DNA from: Monocercomonoides exilis
Taxonomy: Eukaryota > Preaxostyla > Oxymonadida > Polymastigidae
Reading direction: 5' to 3'
DNA length: 64,000 nucleotides
NCBI GenBank assembly: GCA_001643675.2
Contig: LSRY02000038.1
Location: 475,001-539,000, forward strand
Part shown: positions 47,101 to 56,949 of the stretch, piece by piece
How the letters are laid out: each line of letters opens with the position of its first letter
How positions within the stretch are numbered: the first letter of the stretch is position 1
Program-made: the position numbers and the translations under genes
The notes under the pieces: generated by a model
Database searches by the model: none
What the model was told of the DNA's origin: nothing
Seen by the model: the letters and a program-made list of their open reading frames with translations, nothing else

Positions 47101-48065
47101 AAAAGACAGAATATTATGAATGGAAATCGGATAGGAAAAAAATTGAAGAGATTTCAAAAGAAAAAAGTGCAAAATGGAAAAGATGAAAAGTTTGAAGAGA
47201 AAACGATGATGAACCAGAACAGAGTTCGACAACACAGCAAGAAGCAGTTCGTTGAATATCTGAATCATTCTATCAGTTACTACATTCATTGCAGCCTTTA
47301 AGCACAGATACGAAGAGCGAGGAAGGGAGCTGAAAGTCAGTGCTCCGATGATCTCATCCGTAGTTGAAAATCCACTAATAAAAGCCCGGGAAAGTGCAGT
47401 CTACTTTCCAAAGCGATTTTATGTTGAGTACTGCGGAGCATGAGCAGATGAGGTTGCTGTATATGGAGTGGTTATTCTGCATAGCGCTGCTATTGTCGGA
47501 GAGTTGAAAGATGAAGACGTGAACACAACTTCAAAGCTTGCCTAGAGAGATGGTAGTGAAGATGGAACGCATCACACTAAAGGAGCTTAATGACTGATTC
47601 AACAATAAAAGATGAGAATGACAACGCTGAAACCACCAATGTCGAGATCTGTTGCAATGAGATGCTTTGGGGAGCAGCTGGAGCAATTGTCGAACACGAG
47701 CAGAGGCTGGAAAAACGGATAGCAGAGGTGTTGATGCATGGGAGAAAGAGGAATGAAGCGAGGAGAGCATTGAGAGGGATGAAGTTTAAGAGTATAAACA
47801 AGAAAAAGGGAGAAATGAGTCTTAAGGAAAAAGCAAGAGATATGCTGAGATGGCAGAAGACGTAAGAGTGGGTGGATGAGAAGGAGGAGTGGAAGGAGAA
47901 GTGGCAGTGGGTGGGGATGCAGGTGTAGAGAAAGGCAACAACAGCAGAGCATCTGAGGAGGAAGACATCTGGATATATTAAAAAGACGAGGAAGAGGATG
48001 GAAGATAGAGAGAGAGAGAAAGATGAAAAAGTGCAAGTGAAGATTTTCGTTTGATGGAAGCTTTT
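47101..48065 (+). pseudogene. Charged helical (coiled-coil) gene remnant
   Basis: Pieces in changing frames: QNRVRQHSKKQFVEYLNHSI (47210), ESAVYFPKRFYVEYCGA (47385), VAVYGVVILHSAAIVGELKD (47450), then the longest, ETTNVEICCNEMLWGAAGAI, VEHEQRLEKRIAEVLMHGRK, RNEARRALRGMKFKSINKKK and LKEKARDMLRWQKT, which ends in a TAA at 47863-47865 and continues EWVDEKEEWKEKWQW. A basic end, MEDREREKDEKVQVKIF, lies at 48000. I recall similar sequences in oxymonad paralogous families but cannot verify it here. Broken by at least two shifts. The pogo-like element begins 60 bases downstream. Confidence 0.4.
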
Positions 48066-48689
48066 TTTGTACAAAAAATGAAAATTCACAAATTGTGTTG
48101 TTTTATTTATTAAATAGTGATACAGTCAAAACCGGATATAATCACATCGGTTTTTTCACGACTTTTTGTGACTATATCCGATTGTGATAATATACGATGC
48201 TGCTTATCACAGAAAAAAATAAAATTTAAGGCATAGGTCTGAATCGTACCATTTTGTTGAAGCTACTAAAATTTTTGAATTTTATTTTAAATTAATTGTT
48301 ATAATTAATTGAAACTCAAATCGATCGGAATGAAGCAAAATAATAATGTTGAAAAACTCCATGAAAATTTTAAGATCATGTCCCATAATATTTTCTTTTT
48401 GAAGGCAAGATATTTATTATTCAATTTTTAGATTTTGTGGAGTTTAAAACGATTTTTCAATGCTATATTTGAAGAAAAGGTTTATTTTTATTGTTAGAGT
48501 TAGAAAGTTGAATCCTATATATTCTTTTATCTATCATTATTCTTTCTTATTAAGAAAATACTTTATATGTCCGCTTTTGCGTAAAAATGTATTTGTGAAA
48601 CAGTGGAAATGCAAAACACAAGTTGATGAATGCATGTCTAATGGTATATATATAAATTTTTATTGATATTAAAGATTATTAAAAAATCA

Positions 48690-49566
48690 ATTATTTATTT
48701 TTTGTTGTTTCAATATAGAAACATTTATTTTGCATTTGGCTTCTGAAAAAAGTTTCGATTTTTAATGAAACCTTCAATTCTTTGTTTATGAACGCAATGG
48801 TAATGTTGGAAAAGGCGAATCGCGGTTTCAGAAAGGAGGAAAGGAAAGAAGGATTGGAATGTGTGTTGAAAAGATAGTATTTTCGGAAAGGATTTGAAAA
48901 ACATGAATGAGAGGACTGCACAAAAGGAAAAATTTGAAAGGTTGATGAATCAAATAAAACAGTGGAAACAACGGAGAAGAAGAAGAAATACATAGTTGGA
49001 AGACTTTTTTCAAGAGGACATTATAGAAGATAAATAGTATGAAAATAAATGGATTGGGGCTTGAATGCGCTGCGGAAATGAAGTGGAAGTAGGAGTAGTG
49101 AAACGGATGGGTTGAAGAAGGCACAGAATATTCTGAAAAGTTTGCCAAGCATGCAAAAGGCTTATAATTGGAATGATGTTTTATGTGAAGTTTGGAAAAG
49201 AAGAAGAAAGAGAAGAAAGAGAGGAAAAAGAATCGCAAAGTGGAAATGTTGAGGAGGGAAAAAAAAATAGGGTGAGGAATGTTTGTGGGAAAGATGGTTT
49301 TATTCACTGCAAGGTTGCAGGCAATGATGAAGGAGGCGATAGATGCTGTGTGTTTCGGAGCAGAAAGGTTGAGAAAAGCAGACAGAAGAAAGAGAGAGGA
49401 TGATGAATGGCAGGTTGTTGGGGGGGTGAGAATGAAGCGGAGGAAAGGATGCTGGATGGGCATATAGCTGATGGAGCAGATGTGTTTGTTGAGTGAAGCT
49501 GAGGGGCAGGTTTTTTATTGGAAGGGAGAGGAAAGAAGAGGGAGATGGAGAACACATGGAGGGTGA
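48690..49566 (+). pseudogene. Captured coiled-coil gene fragment(s) inside the 3.56-kb element
   Basis: Plus strand. 49173-49280 gives a highly charged stretch (KEEEREEREEKESQSGNVEE); after a shift, MFVGKMVLFTARLQAMMKEA, IDAVCFGAERLRKADRRKRE and DDEWQVVGGVRMKRRKGCWM run to a TAG at 49465-49467. The frame then continues MEQMCLLSEAEGQVFYW to a TGA at 49564-49566. Composition resembles the remnant at 47.1-48.1 kb, just outside the element, and they may derive from the same family (inference). The long minus-strand frames here are pyrimidine-strand shadows. Confidence 0.4.
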
Positions 49567-50109
49567 GGGGTTTATTGAAACAAGAGAAGGAAGATGAAGG
49601 AAAGGGGGCATAAGAATTGTGCTATGAACAGAGTAGATGGATCTGCCTTCGGAAATTCACAGAAAATTGTTTTGTGATGTTTTGAGAGATTTCGATCTTT
49701 GAATTCTTAGTTTTTTCTCATTCAAATTGTTGGTTTTCTTTTAATTCAGAACCATTCTGAGCTTGCACATTTTTGTTCGTTTTTTCTTTCATTCACTTGA
49801 TGTTTGCGCCATGTTTGATGAATTTTTCACAAAAATGTTTTGTTTTGTTTTTGTTTTGGATTTTGTTACGAATTTGTGAAATTTCATTTTTAAAGAAAAC
49901 ATTAATTCTAACATTTTGTCGTTTTAAAAGTATTCTTTTTTTTTTTAATGGAAATAAAAAGTTCAATAAATGAGTGAAGAATATTAATAAAAAGAAAAAA
50001 AGCACTTTTCGTTTCAGAAACAGCCATTTCCAGGATCAGGTTTTGCGCACAGTTCCCTTTAAGAGCCAAACTCTATCGTTGAGGAGATGCAATTCAATTG
50101 ACTTTTTTT

Positions 50110-51470
50110 GTCTCCACGCCGACCATCAACAGCCGTGACATCAGCACCACAAACACTGAAAATGAATCACATTTCCTGAAGAAACACTCGTGGTGATAAC
50201 AACATCCTCCAATGAGAGTGACCCGCTCCCATCAGACACCACAACCACGCTTGGCGAAGAATCTGCTGTTGAGTTGCAATCAACCTTCAAGTGCAATAAA
50301 CCAATGTGACCTGTCGAAACACTGAACAGCGATCCGGTTGGTGAAAGTGCTCCTGTTCCAATCGAACTCTCCGTCCTCCCTTTCCCAATGACTGAAATCT
50401 TCTTTTCTCCCATTGCAATGGTTGCTGTCTCACTTGTATGATTCCCGCACATCAGCGTGACTGATGAGCTCAGCTCTTCCAAGCCCGTCTCCACTGCGTG
50501 TCCCACCGTCTGACATGGAGCCGATTCGCCCATTCCACACAGCCCGCTCGAGTCGCTTCCATTTACCCCCACAAACAGAACCTTCGACCATTCGTTCAGC
50601 CAATCCTTTTTTGATGTTTGGACATATGACCAAGAGCCTGATGGATTATGCACATAGCACACTCTCTTCTCGTCTGTGTTTGTGGTGTAGCATTCATAAA
50701 ATGGATTGTCTGAATTCAAAATGATATTATAATAATCCAGATATACAATGTCGTGGCCAAGTGGAGAATTGGCTGAGCATTTGCATTCGTGGAAGAAAAG
50801 AAAATAACAATAAACTCTATCTTTTGATGCTGTTTGTTGATTTGGATATAAAAGCAAACCTCCGCCATATCCCATCGCCGAGCATGAAATAAACTGAATG
50901 CTCCTCATTTTGAATGCTGCAGGAACATTGCAACAATACAACCCTCCACCCCAAGTCGATAAAAGCGAAAACGAAGTGAAACTGCACTCAAACACACATT
51001 AGCTCACTCCTTCTCCATCTTCTTCATAGATGCACCCTGATCCAGGTCCACTGATATTGTAAAATCTCAAACCTTCCCCATCGTAGCGAGCCTTGCACAT
51101 CTAGAAGCTGCACCCACTTACAAGGGCACATGAAATTATTTCGCAAGCACACACCCCTCCTCCTCCATATAAAAAAAGTGCATGATATGAATTAAAGGCA
51201 TTGTTAACAATTTTAACAGACTTAACATTAAAACAATGAACTCCTCCTTCAATACTAAAAAAACACAATTATAAAGAAAACTTTGTGAAACCGAAACTGT
51301 TATTGATGGCTGAACACTTATGAAAATTGAACATCTGAAAAAGAATTGTATTCCCACGAATAATTCGTTTCTGTTGTTTTTGATCCATTACGCGCACACG
51401 AAATAAATGAGTTCGTCCAATAACTGAAACGGTTGTTGCATCTCGCATTTGTTGACTATTTTTTCAGTTA
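50110..51470 (-). pseudogene. Captured surface-protein (Gly-Gly repeat) gene fragment
   Basis: Minus strand, same family as 36122-37690. From the 5-prime side: TNSFISCARNGSKTTE, a frameshift in a T run near 51262, SIEGGVHCFNVKSVKIVNNA, LFLYGGGGVCACEIISCALV, a TAG, CKARYDGEGLRFYNISGPGS, a TAA, then a 284-codon frame (50141-50995). That frame has FTSFSLLSTWGGGLYCC, CSAMGYGGGLLLYPNQ, FLFFHECKCSANSPLGHDIV, GVNGSDSSGLCGMGESAPCQ-TVGHAV and MGEKKISVIGKGRTESSIGT. It shifts near 50165 into SVFVVLMSRLLMVGVE and is cut off at about 50110. It lacks a signal peptide and a membrane anchor. As part of the nested element it is probably a captured copy. Confidence 0.7.
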
Positions 51471-52129
51471 TAAAGATTGCGAAAAGCAACAGCCTTCTTT
51501 TCCGAAGATCAAAAAAATAGAAATCATAAATTTAAATGAATATAAAATCAAATATGCATTCTCAACATGCAATAACTCATAAAAAGAGCATTGAATTTAA
51601 AAAACTCCCTGTGTAATAGAGAAAACATTTTATTGTGGAACACGGATCACTTGAATTTTTTATAGTTTTTCAACATAAATATTTTGCTTCATTCCGATTG
51701 ATCTCAGTTAACATTAATTATAACAATTAATAATAAACAAATTTCAGAGTTTCTAGTGGCTTTAACAAAATGGTACGATTCAGACCTATGCCAAATTTAA
51801 TTTTTGAATTAATTAATTTTGGGTCAATTTTTTCGATTTTTGAAAAAACTTGACAAATACACATTTTTCAATAGAAATAACAATTTTTATTTTTTTATTA
51901 TATTATTCAGACTTATTTTAACATTATTTTGAAAAATCGATTTTTTTGTAAATTTTGATCAAAAAACCGATTTTTCATTGAAAAAGTCACCCATTATAAT
52001 TTAAAAAATGATTATATATTTTCATCCCTGTGATTATATGTGATGAAAAATGAATGAAAAACAAGCAAAAAATGTCAGTGCATCGAAAAATGTGACTATA
52101 TACGAATGTGATTATATTCGACGTGATTA

Positions 52130-52525
52130 CAGATATCGCATAAAATACCGGACATCGCACAAAATACCGGACAAGATCGATATCTTAATAATCGCAAGAA
52201 GAAAAATTCTGATAATTTTCCTCAAAATATATTTCATCAATACAAACTCACGTGACATACAAAACTTTCAGGACTGCTTCGCTTGAGCTCAGAAAAAATA
52301 TTTATCGCAATTTCGGAGAAACTTAAAATCCTATTTCTCCGAGATTTCGAGAAATATTTTTTCTGAGCTCAAGCGAAGCAGTCCTGAAAGTTTTGTATGT
52401 CACGTGAGTTTGTATTGATGAAATATATTTTGAGGAAAATTATCAGAATTATTTCTCTTACAGTTATTGTGAAATCGATCTTGTCCGGTATTTTGTGCGA
52501 TGTCCGGTATTTTATGCGATATCTG
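52130..52525. mobile_element. 396-bp foldback element inserted in MITE C
   Basis: Starts CAGATATCGCATAAAATACC and ends with the reverse complement, flanked by TA on both sides. Arms of about 185 bp are nearly identical (GCTCAAGCGAAGCAGTCCTG on one, its complement on the other), so the sequence can fold into a long hairpin. Each end contains a short direct repeat, ATAAAATACCGGAC / ACAAAATACCGGAC. The two small open frames here are mirror images from the arms. Confidence 0.88.
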
Positions 52526-52545
52526 TATATCCGGTTTAGACTGTA

Positions 52546-53163
52546 TTTTTTTATTTTCATCTATCACTTCTTTTGATTAATAATCTATAAAAGTTCTTTT
52601 TTGAATTATTTGTTTTTAAATCGTAATAATCGACAAACTGTAAATTTCTTGTTAAATATCTTGCATTACTATCATATTTGTGTTTTTGAATTTTTGTTAA
52701 TTGTTTGTTTTCAACCAATATTTTATGATCTTCTATTTCAATTTTAAAATTTCTATGCAATTACATCATAAAACTTATTTCTATATAAAAAATCGATTGA
52801 TTACGTATTGTTATTATAGTTCTTATGTTTTAGAAACCAGTGAACATATGTTTTGTTCAATTTATTGAATTCTCGATATCTTCGAATATTTTTAATAATT
52901 TTTTGAAAATAAGTAACAAAAACGATTGGAAACAAATTGAAAACAACAAATAATTAATAATCATAATATATTAAACTATATTTTCATGAAAATAAAAATA
53001 AAAATTTTCAAATAAACCGCACCCTTAATGAAAAATAATTATGATCAAAGTTCGTAATTTTTTATGATATCAAAAAAAATCTCCCACGTTGGAAGTTGTT
53101 AACGAAAAATAATGGATTTCTTTCATCCCATCAAACGAATGTTGATCGCTCGTTAAGTAATAT
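52546..53163. other. AT-rich sequence
   Basis: No gene; a 67-codon minus-strand frame (52557-52760) begins at the edge of the transposon and has no recognisable family. Confidence 0.35.
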
Positions 53164-53431
53164 GGGGGAAAATACGGACTTTCAAGCTTTTTATGCAAAA
53201 AGCAAGAAAAAATTGTTTAACTTGAATCATTATAAAACTGTTTCAAATTTCAAAATAAATTTGATTTTCATATCTGTAAACAAACATCATTGATTAAAAA
53301 ACATTATGTTTTGCGACCTCAAACGTATTACAAAAAATGGACACGTTTTAAAAGTGATTTTTCATCACAAAGAGTTAATCAAAAGTAAATAATTTTTCAA
53401 TGATAATTGCTGAAGTGTAATGTTCTGTTCC
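53164..53431 (-). mobile_element. 268-bp-family MITE, copy 7
   Basis: Starts GGGGGAAAATACGGACTTTC, ends AATGTTCTGTTCC, flanked by ATAT on both sides. Length 268 bp. Confidence 0.88.
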
Positions 53432-53876
53432 ATATTTCTAAAAGCAGTTTAACTGAAAGTGATAGTTCAAAAGTTGGAATTGCTCTTCTGCTTTGAATGA
53501 TTAAACAAATAAAAAAATAAAAATGTCATAATATTTTTAATTACTCAAATCAAACTCACTTTTCACTTATTTTTCACTCATTTTTAACAACAAATAATCG
53601 CAATAAGAACAAAATAAATCAACCTAATCATTGGAAGTTGCTTTTTCTGTAAAAAAAAGTCGGACCCAATATGTCACACTTCTCCACATGTGCACTATCG
53701 ACAAAAACTTTTCTAATTTTTGTTGAACATGGAAATGATAACTGCATAAACGATTATGGAGTCATGGTTAAAAAAAATAAATAAATGACTTAGAAATTTC
53801 ATGAAAACAAAAGTACTTTTTTCAAAAAAAATTTTTTTTCGATTATCAGAGATAAAGCTTTGTCTGATAAAATAAC

Positions 53877-54370
53877 TCAGTTTGCGATGTGAGATGAAAT
53901 AAACAGCAACAGAATAAAACAAAACAAAAAACAAATAAACTTTCCCGTTTGATGCTTTTCGAAACGCGCAGAGACCGCTGAAAGCAACACAAAGCTTTGA
54001 TGCCAGTATCGCTTCACTTCTTCAACATTTAACACCACCGCGCTATCGTCCAGGATAAGTACCATTTCTCCATCAGACGCTGCAGTCACTCAAAAGCAAT
54101 AAAATTGTAACTCTGTTACAACCAATTAAAAAAAAAATATTGCATTGACGATGCAAAAAACAGCTTCAATTGTTGTTTCCGAAAAAAATACATCCAAGTG
54201 AAAGAATTTGCTCCAATTCCTCTCACATCCATTCCTTGTCCTTTGCAACTGTTTTCTCCAGAACGCAACAATTGCTGCTCCGCCATTTCAATTTAACTTC
54301 ATCAACTACTGCAACTGGCAAGCTCAGCAATGCACTGCACACGCACCAACCGCAATATGCTCACCAATGA
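53877..54370 (-). pseudogene. Unrecognised coding remnant
   Basis: Minus strand: VVDEVKLKWRSSNCCVLEKT and VAKDKEW upstream, a TGA, a T-rich break, then SDGEMVLILDDSAVVLNVEE, VKRYWHQSFVLLSAVSARFE and KHQTGKFICF. GC content of the two blocks is raised compared with the flanks. The break may be an intron (an AG lies just before the second block). No family identified. Confidence 0.3.
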
Positions 54371-54794
54371 GCAACATGCGCTTTTCATATGCAATAAGTG
54401 AACAAGCTATTTCCATTTGTAAAAATACTCTTCATTTAAATAAATTATTGCTCATTTCTGAAAAATCATTCAATTCACCATCCTTCTGGAATGTTTGCCT
54501 ATAAAATAGATATTTCAAATGCAAACACATTATCACAATAAATACAAACTTCAAAGCACCTTTACACTCTTTTGAATGAAAATGAATTGATCTGATATAT
54601 ATTTACATAAAACACTCCCATTTGTGTCGAAAAAACTGTTAGATATTCGTAACTACATGACTGAATATAAACATGCAGTTGATGGTTATTGAAAAGACAA
54701 ACAGAAAACAGAAAAAGAACTTTTTGATCAATTCCATATACATATTAAGCAACATTCGATCCAATTTGTTGATTTATTTGTTAGCTCTGCAAAG

Positions 54795-56099
54795 ATGTTC
54801 CAAAAATGTGTTCTGTTCGTGGCTGTGATGTCCGTTTGCGCGCAGGAGGAAGGAGCGTTGCCCGTGGCGACGGTGTATTTGGAGCATGACGGAGAGGCGA
54901 GCGAGCGAGGAGCGTTTTATCGGGGCGAGGTGAGCACGCTGAAAGGAGCATATGAAAAGCTGGGAGGGGAAGAGGCCAGCTGCATAAGGGTTGTCCGGGA
55001 CGAAAGGGCGTATGTGGCAGAAGAGCTGCGGATCAGGAACAACGGGGGAATAACGTTTGAAGGAGTGAACAAAGCGAGAGACGGAAGCGAGGAAGCAGCG
55101 ATCGACTGCGATGTGCGTGCGCGGTCGGCTCTGTTCACGTGCGAGAAGGTGGTGCAGTTCAGGTATTTGGGATTCGAGTTTCCAGCGTCAAGCACGAAGT
55201 GGGAAGCGTTGATAAAAGCGAATGAAATGTCGACGTCGCTCACGATCAGCAACTGCCGATTTGTGAGGGTCGGGGCACAGGCGCGAGGAGAAATGGTTGC
55301 GCTGGCTGAGGAAGAAGGGTCTTTGGAAAAAAGCCTTGTGAGGGCATTTGCCGGGTCAGTTGCGTTGAACACTGTTTCGTGCACAGATGCCAGCAGCACA
55401 GCTTTGTTTTCGCTGTCTCCGTTTTATTTTGAAGGCGTGAGCGCAGTGTCGCTGAATGGGGTGGAGATCAGTCAAGTGGCAGTTCAAAATGGAGCAGCGA
55501 TAGGCATTTTCGACAAAAGCGACAAGCCATCGGCAGTTGTTATTGAAGGACTGGATGTCCAAGAGGTGAATGCAGAGAATGGAGCAGCAGCAGGCTTGGA
55601 GATATCTTTGATTTCGGAGGAGTCGACCGTGGCGATTGGAAGGACGAGCAAGTGCACATTCAAGTTTTGCAGAGCAGCTGGAGGAAAGGCTGGGGCAATG
55701 CTGATCAGCGTGGCAAAGGCAACATCGAATCTTCAGCTTCCGTCAGCCAGCAACCTGGAGATAGACAGCACAAACACAGCGAATTCAACAGCAAGATCGA
55801 TATTCATTGTTGCGCCAGATTTTGAAGAGTTCAGCAAACAGGAAGATGCATTTGAGTTTGCGAGCGATTTTGATGAATCAGCAAGTGGGTGGGTTGTTGG
55901 GGCAGCAGATGGAGAAGCAGATGGAGAAGCAGAGCTTGTGGATGTGTATGAGCATGTCAAGGGGAACACAGATGGCCATCCGAAGACCACTTCTTCAAAA
56001 AACGACGATTCATCAAGCTTATCGCTTATGATCTCCATTAATGTTCCAATAGGATTTGTGATATTAGTTATTGTGATTTGCTGCTGCGTCTGCCGTTAA
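54795..56099 (+). CDS. Secreted type-I membrane protein, surface-protein family
   Basis: Complete 434-codon frame from ATG to TAA, much more GC-rich than the surroundings, so very likely a real gene. N-terminal signal peptide MFQKCVLFVAVMSVCAQE. The extracellular part has repeated beta-strand-like blocks with Ser-x-Cys and hydrophobic-polar alternation (LTISNCRFVRVGAQARGE, SLNGVEISQVAVQNGAAIGI, CTFKFCRAAGGKAGAMLISV), as in the C-terminal parts of Gly-Gly repeat surface proteins. A spacer rich in Asp/Glu/Ser is followed by one membrane segment, INVPIGFVILVIVICCCVCR. The TAA comes directly after the membrane segment. In the same frame NWRKQAEVAEA, another TAA, QRNKK and a TGA (56151-56153) follow, which would make a typical basic cytoplasmic tail if TAA were read through. 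It probably sits on the plasma membrane; ligand unknown. Confidence 0.85.
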   Translation: MFQKCVLFVAVMSVCAQEEGALPVATVYLEHDGEASERGAFYRGEVSTLKGAYEKLGGEEASCIRVVRDERAYVAEELRIRNNGGITFEGVNKARDGSEEAAIDCDVRARSALFTCEKVVQFRYLGFEFPASSTKWEALIKANEMSTSLTISNCRFVRVGAQARGEMVALAEEEGSLEKSLVRAFAGSVALNTVSCTDASSTALFSLSPFYFEGVSAVSLNGVEISQVAVQNGAAIGIFDKSDKPSAVVIEGLDVQEVNAENGAAAGLEISLISEESTVAIGRTSKCTFKFCRAAGGKAGAMLISVAKATSNLQLPSASNLEIDSTNTANSTARSIFIVAPDFEEFSKQEDAFEFASDFDESASGWVVGAADGEADGEAELVDVYEHVKGNTDGHPKTTSSKNDDSSSLSLMISINVPIGFVILVIVICCCVCR

Positions 56100-56153
56100 A
56101 ATTGGAGAAAGCAAGCTGAAGTTGCAGAGGCATAACAAAGAAACAAGAAATGA

Positions 56154-56456
56154 GCAGCAAGAAGCTGAGTTGAATTCGCAACGTTGTGAAAAACTTTTTG
56201 AAAAGATTTTTTTTTCCATCGTTTTGATCATCTACAAAGAGTTCATTGGAAGATTATGAACTTGATACGCACCTCGTTTTTTATTTTTTATGTTATAATT
56301 TTTTGTGAATGTTTTGTTTTCTATATTTGTTTTCGATTTCCATTTTTCAGCTGATTTTGGCATTTTTATGTTTGAATTTTTTTTGAATTTTTCAAAAGGA
56401 TTCATTTTTGTTTGAATGTTTCATGATTTGCCAGTCAGCACAATTTAAGCGATAAA

Positions 56457-56488
<32 letters not shown>

Positions 56489-56940
56489 GTTATTGTTGTT
56501 TTAAGCAGAAATAACATTTCATGCATTTCTATTGCAACATCTTTTTATTTTTTTTCAGTGTTGTTCTTGTTTGTGAACTGAATTTTTGGCATTTCGGAAC
56601 ACTCAAGAAATAGCCGAAAACAAAAGGTGAGAACGAGAAATAATTGTGTTTTGCAGCAAATGGGTTTGGATGGACGATTCTGTTGTGCATGGCAAAGAAA
56701 AACACAAATTTGCAATCTTTCGATGAAAAAGGAAAAACACTCCTTGTTTTGGAACCAGGCTGTGAGAGTTTCATTCAGAAATCAAAAATGATCAGATCCT
56801 TGCTATTTCAATCATGTTGGTTTTCAGGAAACGAAGAAATCAAACGTATTTTCAAGGGATTGCTTTCAGATTTTTATATGATGTTTGTTTTCTTTCATGT
56901 TCGTACAATCGATTGAATAGGATTTTTTTCAAGCTCAGAT
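56154..56940. other. Intergenic, 28-base T run
   Basis: T run at 56461-56488. A 90-codon plus frame at 56644-56916 (TILLCMAKKNTNLQSFDEKG) may be a small gene piece but has no family. Confidence 0.3.
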
Positions 56941-56949
56941 ATTTGAAGA

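Larger units (their letters stand above)
48230..51792. mobile_element. 3.56-kb GGCATAGGT-ended element carrying host gene fragments
   Basis: Left end GGCATAGGTCTGAATCGTAC, right end its reverse complement. Imperfect inverted repeats continue about 135 bp (for example CGGAATGAAGCAAAATA on both arms). Flanked by the perfect 8-bp duplication AAATTTAA (48222-48229 and 51793-51800). The first nine bases equal those of the palindrome at 4194-5933 and of 63117 onward. The interior contains no transposase but holds fragments of at least two unrelated host-like genes, on opposite strands. This is the organisation of a transduplicating (Pack-type) element; the Merlin class is inferred from the duplication length and the transposase remnants in the window. 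Confidence 0.82.
48123..52543. mobile_element. pogo-like MITE C carrying two nested insertions
   Basis: Left CAGTCAAAACCGGATATAA and right end the reverse complement CAGTCTAAACCGGATATAC..., TA on both sides (48121-48122 and 52544-52545). Subtracting the 3563-bp element plus its 8-bp duplication and the 396-bp foldback plus its TA leaves about 452 bp, the size of MITE A. Remaining sequence on both sides matches MITE A, for example ATGTCAGTGCATCGAAAAAT at 52070 reversed. Confidence 0.88.

Noticed and set aside
47577-48089. Minus-strand frames of 145-170 codons
   Set aside because: Antisense shadows of the helical plus-strand remnant; Leu/Ser/Phe-rich without family features.
48828-49611. Long minus-strand open frames (up to 211 codons) rich in Ser, Phe, Pro
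   Set aside because: They lie opposite a purine-rich charged coiled-coil frame; composition is that of a pyrimidine-strand shadow with no domain.
54917-55399. 160-codon minus-strand frame inside the intact surface gene
   Set aside because: Fully contained in a GC-rich, signal-peptide-bearing plus-strand gene; an antisense shadow.
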